DNA from: Pocillopora verrucosa
Taxonomy: Eukaryota; Cnidaria; Anthozoa; Scleractinia; Pocilloporidae
DNA: 64,000 nt
Assembly: GCF_036669915.1 (NCBI RefSeq)
Contig: NC_089315.1
Span: 9,338,374 to 9,402,373, forward strand
Direction of reading: 5' to 3'
Shown: positions 12,101 to 22,455 of the stretch, in pieces
Numbering within the stretch: position 1 is the stretch's first letter
How the letters are laid out: each line of letters begins with the position of its first letter
The notes under the pieces: generated by a model
The model's database searches: none
The model's input: the letters and a program-made list of their open reading frames with translations, nothing else
Told to the model about the DNA's origin: nothing
Position numbers and translations under genes: made by a program

Positions 12101-14323
12101 ACAACAGTAACAAGCAACCCCCCGCTGGCAACTGTAGCACCACCTAAACCTGTTAGACCAGTCCCTCCCAGTATTCCACCAGTTGTACCAAAGTCCACAG
12201 CAAAACCAGTTGTATCTACAGTACAGAAGCCTACCTCAACAAGTACCACAGCTCCAAAACAAGTTGTCTCTTCATTTGCGAGAACTACGGCTATGACAAA
12301 GCCATCAACACCATTGGCACCTACCAACACCACACCCACAGCAGTCCTCAAAGAAAAACCACCTACCCCTGTGGCAGAAAAAAGTTTGCCGTCAACTTCA
12401 CGACCAGGTGCTGTCCTCAATTTAACCTTTACTTTTGGCAAGATATCCAAACTCCTCCTTAAATGAGTTTCAGAATTATAGAAATTAGTTATGGCAGCAT
12501 ATAAACTACCCTCTTTGGTCCCAAATTCCCTCAGTTCTTGGGGTCATGTTATACAGGTAAAGGACCTCATCCTATTGATTTGACTGTAACCAACAGAAGT
12601 CATCCTGAAGTCACTCTTGTTGGGTAACACTTCAGGATGACCCAAAGCAGCTGTCTAAATTTTGAATGTTCAGGTCATAACTCCAGGCTATTAATGTTCC
12701 CTTGTTTACCTGAAGTACTGAACAGGTCATTTCATTTAACCATGGTTAGATTCCTGTCTTACGGTTTTTCTTTCATTTATAGGGAGTAGCGGACTAACAT
12801 TTACTGTTGGAGAGTTACCAGGTTCACTTGCATCCATAGGTAAGTTTGGAAATGACAGTTCTTTCTAATGAATTCCAATTGTTTGTTAAACATTGAAATG
12901 CCAAGTACTGTAATTGATATAATTTGTTCTCATTTTCAGGGCAAAAGAATGAAAATCAATCAACGAAGAAGGTTGGTTTGTCCTCACTTCATAACTTTGC
13001 CTCTGCCCTTCAACCTTGTTTTCCTTACAATGAACTCCACAGGTCTATGAGATGCCTTTCATTTTTCTGCATGGTAGCTGTGAGAGATACCAGTACTTCA
13101 CATAGACTTGTTGATGATTTTTTCTGCAGAAATTTTTCTTACCAAACTAAGAGTCATAAGAACATAGAAATTACTGAATTTCAGGTAATAAAAATTTAGT
13201 GTTGCTACTTTACATAATAAATTCCCTTGTCCTGCAGGATTCAGCGCCCAAACCCATACGCCAGGTAACTTCTTGGTCCACCTTGAGCAACACAACTTCA
13301 GGAGGATCTCGAACACTGTCATCTGCAAGCAGCTTTGAAAAATTTAAACAACAAGCTAGAGACAAGGAAGAACGGGTATGCGAGACAATTAAACTGTTTA
13401 AACAAGAATGATTTTATTCTTAAACAATTTCATTTTATGTTCTTTGAAGGTTTCTCTTGGTAGTGTTGATTAAATGCTCGAGAATATTTTGCTAGTATGA
13501 CCTGTGGTGAAGCTATGATTCAAACTGTATTTTTACAAGTTGTTGTCTAACCATTCAATAGGAGAAAAACTTTAGAGCTGAAGAGGAACAGAGACGTCAA
13601 CAGAGAGAAAGAGTGGAGCTTGAAAAACTACGGCAAGCTGAGGAAAGAAAAAGGTAGCTTTCCTGTTTTTTTTTTTGGGTCAGTTAAAGATCCTGCTATG
13701 GAAACTTTTTTGACCTTCTTTAACTTCCTTTGTGCTCTTAGTCCAAATGTTATTGTACACTTTGTTTTATTTTCAGGGAAAAGGAAGAAGATGAAGCTTT
13801 AGAAAAAGCAAGGCTAAATAAGGAACAAGAACAAGCTAAAAATGCCCAAAAGATGAAGATAGAACGCATGAGAGAGGCTGAACGACGAAGAAGGGAAGCT
13901 GTAAGTATCATCCCAAAAGTCGTGTCTTTGTCATAGATAGCTCTTGATAAGATGCATTAACCCAGCTCGTCCTTCCGATTCAAAGTGTTATAAGTGTCCA
14001 TTTTTGCCTTCTCCATTCCACTGCTCTTAAATGATTACACCCACTGTTAAGAATTACTTTTCATGAATAAACAATTTTTAAAGTATTTTCTTCTCAGTTA
14101 GGTTTAAATGCTGCAAATTTCAGACTGGTTATATAAACTTCCCTTGGTCTCACTGCCACTTAATTTTTCTTTTTGTTGTTGTTGTTGTTGTTTGGAGAAA
14201 AGGCATTGCCCCTAAACACAAATCTCATGCATGCTTTTTGTTTGATATGAACAGCTGGCTGGAACAATTGACATGAATCAACAGAGTGACATAATGGCAG
14301 AATTTGAGGGAAGCCTGGGCTAA
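1..14323 (+). CDS. BRD4: BET bromodomain protein, BRD4/fs(1)h type (5' end outside window), long isoform
   Basis: BET proteins bind acetylated histones and recruit transcription elongation factors. Exons read: 1-115, 1613-1681, 1811-1919, 2618-2781, 3351-3524, 3691-3774, 4575-4676, 4791-4919, 5345-5521, 5831-6066, 6196-6311, 7179-7423, 7607-7658, 8030-8197, 8806-8849, 9243-9318, 12015-12407, 12783-12839, 12940-12971, 13238-13375, 13562-13653, 13777-13900, 14255-14323. Every join keeps frame, giving 987 visible residues. The window opens at the end of bromodomain 1 (acetyl-lysine Asn in YNKPGE). [11 protein letters not shown] linker follows, then bromodomain 2 (shelf AWPFFKP, Asn in YRYNPPDHD), a Lys/Pro-rich basic stretch and the ET domain ([30 protein letters not shown]). 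The long tail is Thr/Pro-rich, then a charged helix ([16 protein letters not shown]), and ends [19 protein letters not shown], like the P-TEFb-interacting end of BRD4. The GTG at 3522-3524 is kept because GTGAGT is the better donor. Confidence 0.95.
727..822 (+). mobile_element. tRNA-derived SINE, copy 1
   Basis: It has an internal RNA polymerase III promoter layout: A box TGGCTTAGTGG at 737-747 and B-box-like GGTTTGATACC at 781-791, the rest being tRNA-like. A diverged copy at 28674-28772 shares the body and the segment after it (CATGGGA ... TTTGTCCCA). It lies in a BET intron and is probably an old insertion. Confidence 0.6.
1929..2120. mobile_element. Degenerate 'TTAACCCTTTAACT' MITE in a BET intron
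   Basis: An old copy of the family best seen at 3103-3324. It has the AACTTCTCCC and ACTCAAACTTATCAGTTAGAA motifs also seen at 18540-18753 and ends in GTAAAGGGTTAG, the complement of the usual start. No protein is encoded. Confidence 0.45.
3103..3324. mobile_element. Terminal-inverted-repeat MITE in a BET intron
   Basis: It begins TTAACCCTTTAACTCCCAA and ends ATGGGAGTTCAAGGGTTAA, an imperfect inverted pair of about 19 bp. The inside is AT-rich, includes a GATATTGTTTT triplication, and has no coding capacity. The element ends about 27 bp before the exon at 3351, so it borders the acceptor. Confidence 0.65.
4193..4402. mobile_element. MITE of the same family, BET intron
   Basis: Starts GACCCTTAACTCTGTAACTTTTAAGATC and ends CACTTCTGTGAGTTAAGAA, with the family's internal GATAATTTGATGTTAGATC and TTATCACCTGTTTGCT segments. 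Ends are diverged, so the limits are approximate. Confidence 0.45.
5640..5785. mobile_element. 'GGGTCCAG/GATAGCGTTATCCAC' MITE, copy 1
   Basis: The stretch carries TTGGATAGCATTATCCACCCCTC and ends TGGACCC. The copy at 44453-44600 has GTGGATAGCGTTATCCACC and starts AGGGTCCAG. Both are built from repeated GGATA/TATCC words and would fold on themselves. It lies in a BET intron. Confidence 0.5.
6130..6160 (+). repeat. 31-base poly(T) tract
   Basis: An uninterrupted run of T fills much of the 129-bp intron before the ET-domain exon at 6196. It could act as polypyrimidine tract or be an element tail, and its length is likely to vary between individuals. Confidence 0.9.
8030..8211 (+). CDS. BRD4: Alternative terminal exon of the BET gene (short isoform)
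   Basis: This exon follows the small exon 7607-7658 ([13 protein letters not shown]) in frame and encodes a tail very rich in Ser, Asp and Glu, ending in SGSEE and TAG at 8209-8211. A donor inside it (TCAG|GTAGTG, after 8197) lets the same exon splice to 8806 and skip the stop. Not using that donor gives the short isoform, about 650 residues in the window, with both bromodomains and ET but no C-terminal motif. Human BRD4 makes its short and long forms at the same place, after the serine/acidic tail; that comparison is from memory of the family. Confidence 0.85.
8681..8686 (+). promoter_or_regulatory. Polyadenylation signal AATAAA for the short BET transcript
   Basis: A perfect AATAAA lies 470 bp after the short-form stop and is followed within 25 bp by a T/GT-rich stretch. 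It sits before the next long-form exon at 8806, as needed for a short transcript that ends in the intron. Confidence 0.6.
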
Positions 14324-17273
14324 TGTTGGCTGTATACAGTGCATCTTGAAATTGTCCACAGTGACTGTTGTCTGGCAACCATGAAGAATTTATCAGTGCT
14401 ATATCCTTTACTGGTCAAAGAAAGCACAAGACAAGCTGCAAAGAAAGGTGCATTGTGCCTTCATTTGAAGTACTATGAAACCTGAGGATGCCAGCAGTTC
14501 AAGTAACGGCCAATAGTAGCATTTGAGAAGAATAATGAACTCAAAAAGTTGGAGCAAATGAACAATTTTTATCTTATTTATAGCTTTTATATGTTGCTTA
14601 TGGCAATGATCATAACAAAAGACTTTTCTAACTCCAATTTAAATAATTATTAGTTCTGCTAAATAATTGATACAATAGTATCGGACAATTCAGTTGTGAT
14701 TTACTGAAGGAAACAAATCACTTTCCCCACATTTTTGACTACATTGAGATTGGAAAGACTAACTAGTACTATTATCTGTACAAGAAGGACATGTCTCTCT
14801 AGAAAATACAGGAATGATGTAGTATTCTTTATCATAAAGATGCCTCTTTTTTGCAAGAGATAAGAATGTTGCATATTGACAGTAATTTAAGATATCTGGA
14901 TAACATGTTAGTCAAAGCTATTTCTTGTTGCATTTGATGTTACATGAATGAAGAGAATTGCAGGTCTTGAATGTTAAATTTTTGTTGAAAAAAAAAAAAA
15001 ATTGCGTTACCCTAGTGTGGAGAACCTTTCAATTTTGGTTGAGGTCAAGGTTTGGTTAGGTCTTGTCTGGACAGTTTAGCAAGTTCTTGTTGGGCTTAAG
15101 GAAACTCCTTGTTTTCAAATTGTAGTGGGCACCGTTTCAATTTTTGCTTTTGATGAACAACTTTTCCTTTCTTTCTGTATATAATTCAGTATTGTTGAAA
15201 TCTGGCAGAATTACATACTTAAAGAAAATCTCTTTATAATTGGAAGAAAAAATTGTCTCCTTCAATAGACACCATTTTTTATTAAACTGAAGTTGCAGGT
15301 TGAAAGACCAGTAAAAACAAATGAAAATTTTAAAAAAATCAGGAAATTCACATTGAAAACTAAGAAAAAAAATTGAGAAAAATACAACACAAAGACAAAA
15401 AGATTAGAAAATTAATGAGTTCTCATTATTATCATTCTTTGAACCTAAATAAGCTTCTATTGGAATTGCAGTATGTGATGGCTGTAGTTGTGCTTGTACA
15501 CTTATGCTTCACTAATGAGTAACAAATAAAAACTGAAAACCTCAGAAAAAAAAAACAAATAAAGAGAAAAAACAGGGAGACAGTTTGATGTAATGACTGA
15601 TTTACAAATACTATAAACACTCTTATTAATAGGCTATGCTGTTTGCCTAGAGCCTTGAGTTTCTAAAAGGCTCCTTCTTCTTTAATCTTTCCCCTGCACC
15701 CCTTCCCCTCGACAAAAATTATAGAATGAAAAACAGGGAAAGTGCTAATGCTTTAAAAATCCTGATATGATGTTGTTTGGTTTCCAACCAAGGAAATGCT
15801 TACTGTATACAATATTCAATTTAGTGGAGTGTTCGTTCAGAAAAAACAAAACTGTCCTCATTTTGGCTCTCGAAGAATCTTTAGTGAGCCCTCATCTCTT
15901 AAAGCTTCCTCTGAAGCCATGAAAAATTAATAATTTTCTGAGGGCCTTGAAATGTTAACAGTATCAATGAAGTCCAAACTAGTCAACCACCCTGAAAGAA
16001 AAGTGTGAACATGGAAATTTGTTGGTACTCTAGGTACGTGCAACAAGGACTGTCTAACAGACAGAGGGGACATGAATGGGAAGGTACTGGTAGTAGGTTT
16101 TAAGAAGAAACCCTGAAAAGAAAAATCCATGGATGTATTGCATATACCATACTGATTAAAGCAGATTCTTGATTTAACATCTTACCCAACAAAGTGACTA
16201 AAACTTGTAGGTTGTGAAGCCCTTACCTGAGTTCAAAATCCTGCAATCTGCTCAAAGTTGAACAAGTTCAACACCTTTAATGATTCAAACCTGGTAACAA
16301 ACTTGATTACAACAACAGAGATCAGATAGGGGTGCATTGTTCAAAAGTCCAAAGTATTGCTGCAAAGGTGAATCAAAAACAGCTGAAAATATTTGGAAAA
16401 CTCGTTAGATGCAGCAGGTCCCAACAAATGTGTAGATCAACAAAATTGGGAAGGATTGAAATTAACTGAATGTTGGAATGACCCTTTTAATGTAAATATC
16501 AGTTTTTACTGAAGCAAAATTCAAAATGCTCAGAAGTTTCCTAATGCCCAAAATGTTCCTCATTAGGTGTCAGTGATTCTGCTCATACTCTGCCAATTTA
16601 CAACTTAGTTCCTAATAGTCTAAATACAATCACCAATAATAATTCACAGATTAACTTGAGATGCCATTAATCTAGCCTCTCCCACCGGCTCTTATCCCAT
16701 TTCTGTAATGAGTGAAATTACAATGATTTTGTAGGTTAAAACATGAACAGTCTTGGAAACCAATAAATCAGAAAAAACACTTTCATTTGCCTTACTTATC
16801 CCTGATACAGAGACAAAGTACAATTGTTCACATTATATTATGCAAAATTTTGTTCCATGTAAGATGTTACTTAATATGGAAAAGCTGTTACTTTATGCTC
16901 AATGGTGAAATATATTAAAAATTTGCCAATCGGTATATGGTATATGCAATATATACAGTATAAACTTTATCTACAGGAGAATTTTCAACTTGTAATTACT
17001 AAAATTTAAGCAGCTGAAACATTGATAATAATTTGAATAACAATGAACAGATCAGATAATTGTTGTTAAAGCCGTACTCCTAACAATGGGAAACAAGTAG
17101 TTAAGAGTTGCCCTTACCCTTATTTCAAAATCAAATGTATAAATATTCAAATGATGGAATATCTTATTTCTGAAATTTCCCTACTTTGCCCAAAGTATCA
17201 CTTTAAATATTTCATAATATTTTATGTACAACAGCTTTCATCACTGAAACTCAAAAGTTAACAAACTGAAATG
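14324..17273. other. Gene-free interval between BET and YPEL5 copy 1
   Basis: It holds the 3' untranslated region of the long BET transcript and presumably that of the opposing YPEL5 gene, so the two genes converge here. Short open frames are present but none has protein-like composition or consistent splice sites. Confidence 0.6.
15525..15530 (+). promoter_or_regulatory. Possible polyadenylation signal for the long BET transcript
   Basis: AATAAA here, with a second copy at 15558-15563, about 1.2 kb after the long-form stop. These are the first perfect hexamers I noticed downstream. The surroundings are A-rich, so chance occurrence is possible. Confidence 0.3.
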
Positions 17274-20268
17274 CTAGTGATCAAAGTCACCAATTTCTTC
17301 AATTCCTTCACTTTCAGTCACCAAAGCCCGCTCCAGAATAACTTGGCCCTCCTACAGTCATTGCACAACAGAATATAGAAAAATTATGATCAGTTTCATT
17401 TGTTATGCATTTCCACGATAACATCAAAAGAATTTCCTAATTTTGCATGAAGGAGCCCACCACACTCTAAGCTTTACAACTGAAAAAGAATGTAAGATAA
17501 ACTAAATGGAGCATCAATGGTTAAGTAAGGGGTAGGGCCCATGCCCCGATTATGGAGCAAAAACTTTGGGAAAGAAGAGACTGAGAAGAGACCCAGATGA
17601 GGCAGGGTGTGTCTCATGTTAGATGTGTCTCAGCCCAGTTCATTCTGGCCATGCCAAACTATGCATTTGCTTTCCCTCCATGGTCCTACGACTGTTAAGA
17701 AAACACTGGGCACTGAACTGGTTGAACCTGTTAAGTAAAGGGTAGGTTGGGTAGGGAATGATCGAATCCTGAAGTCTAATAACTTTAGATTTAGTAACAT
17801 TAATTGTACCTTGTATTGTTGGCTCTCCTCTGTTGCATATTCCTGAGATGATAAACATGAGTTAAAATAGATAACAACAACAACTTCCTTAATCTACTGG
17901 TTTGACTTAAGCTACAGTGACTGAGTATCTGAATTGATTATTGCAATAAAAGTGTCCTACACACTCACATGTTCATGTTACAGACCAGTGTTACATTTAA
18001 TCAGTTAATCAATTTATTTCCCAAAGATATTTGAAACTATCCTGTAGGCAAATGATTTTCTCATTCTAAAAAGCCCTTTAGTTTTGTTTCCCAAAGAAGT
18101 GATGATAGAAAAAGACAAAAACAAAAAAAAACATGGAGTGCTCCTGAACACTTACATACATCCAGCCAAGTTTTGAGTCGCAGTTCTTACAGAAGACATC
18201 TCTGACCATGTGCCTTCCAGTAAGCTGCAGAAAGAATTTGTACTTAAGTAAACTTACAGCAAATAGAAACTGAAATTTCAAATTAAGTATACATTGCTAC
18301 AGATGCAAGCTATAAGCTTCAGATTGCAAAGAAACGATTCCACAGGCATAGCTAGGAGGTTTTTAAGTTGTATGTGACTGGAATTAAGGCAATGGCTTGT
18401 TGTTCTATTGTCATAAATTGTTATTTTTCCTAGTTAAACAAGGTGGCCCTTATAACCTATGGTCCCACTTATATAACTTGCCTCCTTAATACAGAAGCTC
18501 CTTGATGGAAAACCTTGACCCTGCACCCTTGGAATCAATTTTAACACTTTAACTTCCAATAGTTATTAAAATGTAACTTCCCCCCAATAACATCCATACA
18601 TTTTCCAGCAAACACATTAAGAGAATACCCAAACTCACTGGGTAGAATTTGTTGACTTGATTTAATACTGAATTCTTATTACTAATTTACAAGGAAATGT
18701 GCAGCACCTAGAGGGGAGAATTAACTATCACATCATGGGAGCTTAAGAGTTAATTAAACCAGTAATATATACCACCATAAAGTAATAACATACCATTACT
18801 CTATCTTGAACATTGCTGAATGTTAAATTAACCCTGTAAGACAGAGGAAATCTGTTTAGCTTTGGCTTTTTCTCAGTCATAGACAGTTGCAAAATTTATA
18901 TTCATTCACTATCCAATAAAAGACTTGAACAAAAATGAGTCAACAGTAAGTTAAAAAACACTCAGCTATAACAGTAATAAATGGTAATATTTTCACCATT
19001 CAATACATTAAAGTTCACATGGCAACCAGGTGGACAATCAGACATGGTTTGATGCTACTCTGGTTTACAGATTTAATGAATGTAACCGAAGAAGTTTCAA
19101 TTCATAGACCCAACGTTTTGATACTCCTGTCTAGTGCCTTCATCAGGGGTGATCTAGATGCTGCAACAAGAGGTCCTTTTATATGATCTCTAATCAGCTG
19201 CCTTTTTTTTTTTTTTTTAAAGGCAGCTAATTAGTGATTGTCTAAAAGGACCTCTTGTTGTAGTGTTTAGATCACCCCTGATGAAGGCACTAGACAGGAG
19301 TGTCAAAATGTTGGGTCTGTGAATTGTAACTTCTTTGGTTACATTCATTAAATCTGTAAACCAAAGTAGCATCAAACTATGTCTGATTGTCAACATTCAT
19401 TATACTTTTAATAGTAAAAATGATATAAGGATTGATTAAACGGATAATTATTTTTTTAAATCGATGGAATAATATTGTAACGTGATGATGTCCAATTGAT
19501 ACTACTTGCTTTGGACTTAAATTTCAACAATGTCGACGATGACGATGATAATGGAAAAAAACAGTAATGATAAAAAAAAAAGAAAAAAAACGACACTCAC
19601 ACTTTCTTGAACAAAAACGCCCTTCCAGTAGCTCCATTGAATCTCTGATTAGAGGGTTAATGATTCAAACGGAAACAAAAACAAATTAATGTTAAATAAT
19701 CTGCGAAGGGAATGCAGGACTGTGGTTTTAATCGGAAATATTATTTCCAGTCAGAATTATCTGACGAAATTGACACTTTAACAGCTGAAAATAGCATAGA
19801 GTAAATTTTCAATTTCAATCATTCCGAAACTCACAAAATTTCCAAAGTCGAAGCATGATTGATAGTAACTTGGGAAAAATCATCGTGAAGACTAGGCGAA
19901 AAGGAATTATCAACAGCACTTTGGTATCGTTCACAAGGTAACTGATTGTTGGGGAAAGTTCACATTTAAATGATACTGAATTTTCGATCTGACGCAAAAA
20001 GCGAGATCAGACGTGGGTAATTTGCGCAACGGATCTCCAAAACAAAACAAAATTCAAGAATGACATGTTAAAACGAAGTATGCCAGTCTTCCTCCAATTT
20101 ATATTCGATCTGTGTAAATCAACCCAAGGTGAAAGCCAAGAAGCCAGTATTTATTAGTCGCGTACGTACCATTGATGTTAACTCCGATCTGTTCGTCAAA
20201 GCTGTATCGCAGTTCGCACAAGAATACAAAGTGATCCCGCCGGGATGATTGAGAAATATACGACCCAT
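17274..20268 (-). CDS. YPEL5: YPEL5 (yippee-like 5), tandem copy 1
   Basis: Coding exons on the minus strand: 20268-20170, 19644-19601, 18833-18794, 18224-18156, 17842-17810, 17351-17274, giving 120 residues; human YPEL5 has about 121. The Yippee zinc signature is exact: C17-X2-C20, 52 residues, C73-X2-C76 (SCANCDT and [11 protein letters not shown]). Other YPEL5 landmarks are the start [40 protein letters not shown] and [16 protein letters not shown]5 is known as a partner of RanBP9/WDR26 in the CTLH/GID ubiquitin ligase. The copy ends in IGDFDH, three residues longer than copy 2. It lies head to tail with copy 2, with all intron positions and phases shared. Confidence 0.95.
18540..18753. 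mobile_element. MITE of the 'TTAACCC' family in a YPEL5 intron
   Basis: Begins TTTTAACACTTTAACTTCCAA and ends ATGGGAGCTTAAGAGTTAA, the family's inverted ends. It shares ACTTCCCCCCAATAACATCC and CCAAACTCACTGGGTAGAA with the copy at 1929-2120. It lies just before the exon at 18794 in plus coordinates. Confidence 0.6.
19031..19392. mobile_element. Large foldback (inverted-repeat) element in YPEL5 intron 2
   Basis: Two arms of about 165 bp are near-perfect complements around a short T-rich centre (19204-19220). Left-arm landmarks TGGACAATCAGACAT, GATTTAATGAATGTAAC and GCCTTCATCAGGGGTGAT recur in reverse complement to 19392. No coding capacity. The transcribed intron would form a long RNA hairpin. 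Confidence 0.85.
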
Positions 20269-20396
20269 GTTTTTGTGTATTCTTTCTGAGAGTAGGTCTT
20301 AGAATCGAACGATATATAGACACAAACACCCGGCCAAGGCTACGGAAGAAGTCCTTTAACTACGAACCTTGCACTGCTTTGTTATGGTTCGCAATT

Positions 20397-20404
20397 CACG
20401 TGAC
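20397..20404 (-). promoter_or_regulatory. CACGTGAC E-box upstream of YPEL5 copy 1
   Basis: CACGTGAC on the plus strand (GTCACGTG on the gene's strand), 129 bp from the ATG. The same eight bases sit 131 bp from the ATG of copy 2. The motif matches sites of USF/MITF/TFE-type bHLH-zip factors; whether it is used is inference. Confidence 0.5.
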
Positions 20405-22455
20405 ATTAAAGAGCTGGTGGGTTTAAGCTTATATCCCGAACGCTGATTGGTCTGCGATTGTTTTTGTCACTTGGACTGAACTTCCGGTTCTTCCGGTGCA
20501 CGTTTTGTTTCCGGTTGCGTCCAAGTACGTTCGTCTTCGAGGAACTTCCAAAGGCTGATGAATATTTGCAGTGCGCCATCATCACAGTTTTATAATAATT
20601 ACAAGTGGTAAATGTATTTTTCCAATTCAATCCGCTTGGCTTAGATTATGGTATTTTTGTTACAAACCATGGTATGTGAGATTAAATAGCTAAGTCAAAA
20701 AGAAAAATCCTGATACATTCTCTTTTTGTACAAAATAGACAATGATTTCCTCCTATTTCCTTGTACTAGTTGAGAGGAAATATCTCTAGGCCAAGCATTG
20801 TTACGGTTTTCTTCTTCCAGTTTTTTCATGTTCTCAGTCTGAGAGAACAAATCACTAACAACAGAAACAAATTCCATAAATCCATTTTATTTCAATGTAT
20901 TTGTTAATACATCTCTTTAATAAGTACACCTACAAAAGGCCATCTTGACACATAAAAAATTGCTGCGAATAATTTTATGAGATAAACTGATGCCAGTGAA
21001 AGATCTGAGAAAATGGCAAGATTCAGACTCAGTTGTACCCTTGCAATGTGCAAAAGATTTGTCAAAATTTTCATTAAACATGCATATCAAATTTGATGGT
21101 CATGAGGAGATAATCATCAGAGACTCAAAAGGTATCTCTAAGGGAATGTCCACAAAGCATCACACTTTTAGTTTCTGGTTGTTCAATCCCTACATTTTTG
21201 CAAAAGTTTTGAATGGTAAATTATTCCATAAATAGTTTTAAGTCAATCAATGGTGATCACCTTGCACTTAATCCTAAGCAATAGGCACAACCCCTATAAT
21301 TAGACATGACCAGTGCTGGAAAAAACTATTGTTTTTAAGAGGTAAAGTTGAAATTTTGGTAAAAGTGGTTCTGTCAAAATGCTTTACTGAAAAGTGTTGA
21401 ACTGAAAAATTCAGGCTGGACACAACAGCTCTTCCACAATATTCAGTAATGAGACATTCAAAACCTTGAATTCATCATACTATTTAACCATTTGTGTAGA
21501 CATTGGGGTCATTGCAATTTCCAGCACTAGCTGATTTATAATTATCAATAGTCATTTGAAGAATGATCAGACACTGATCACTCTTGTTTAAATTAAGGTG
21601 AACCACAAATGTAAAAGGCTTGTATTACAGTGCTGTTCAACACAAATAAAATGTGTGAGAATTAATGCAAAGAGACAGCCTAACATAAGTATTAGGTAAA
21701 TCTCACATGAAGAAGCCTAAAAATTACTAACTTCTTTATTAAATACTTTGAATACTTTGAATTGCATTTAATTAGCAATGCTAAATTATGATTCATAGTT
21801 TAAATAGAGATTAGAACTTAGTATGAATAAAGGTTCTCTTGTAACCTAGTTTTTTTTTACTTTGCTCTGTACAAACTATACATACAAGTGCTTATTAAAC
21901 CCGACAGCAATGTTATCTAAGATATTTACAATCTTTTTAATGGCACACACTATGTTACAATTGTGTTGAAGAGTGGGAAGGGGCAGTGTCCAGTTAATTA
22001 AGATACCAACAACAGAAGCTCAATAATGCAAAATTGATTTTAGAGTTCAAAGAACAAAATTATTCATCTTTGAGGTATCACTGAAGTGTAATAAAATGAA
22101 AATATATTTTGTTTGGTTTTATTTTTCATGATACAATCAATTCAAATCATATGACAACCAAACAATCACAGTGAGGGTGTCATCGTATGTTGTGGTTCAC
22201 ATTGGAAGTGACTGTATCATGAGATTCAAGGAAACAGTTCATCATTGTTGTACTTCACCATTTTGAATAATCACAGTTAGCTACTGTATCTAATCATTAT
22301 GAAAAACTACAACTTTTTCTATGATATAAAATCAAACTGTATAACAATCTGACATTACTTTTTCTCAAGAAATTTGTCTATTTACTACCTTGGCTTCATA
22401 AATGCCCATAATGATTCTCACCCTTTAACTGTTTTTTAAACACATCAGAATGCAA
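20405..22455. other. Gene-free interval between the two YPEL5 copies
   Basis: Promoter side of copy 1 and 3' side of copy 2. Short open frames at 20695-20877 (minus) and 20990-21235 (plus) are not accompanied by splice sites or recognisable domains. A minus-strand AATAAA at 22118-22123, about 330 bp past the copy 2 stop, is a plausible poly(A) signal. Confidence 0.5.

Noticed and set aside
11978..12466. A 162-codon Thr/Pro-rich frame as a separate gene, and a 132-codon frame opposite it
   Set aside because: The plus-strand frame is the 12015-12407 exon of the BET long form read through its splice sites; the minus-strand frame is its shadow.
20695..20877. 60-codon minus-strand frame with a Glu/Asn/Lys-rich stretch
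   Set aside because: No domain, no flanking exons and no support from promoter position.
20990..21235. 81-codon open frame between the YPEL5 copies (MPVKDLRKWQ...)
   Set aside because: No splice sites, family resemblance or conserved neighbour; length is within chance for this base composition.
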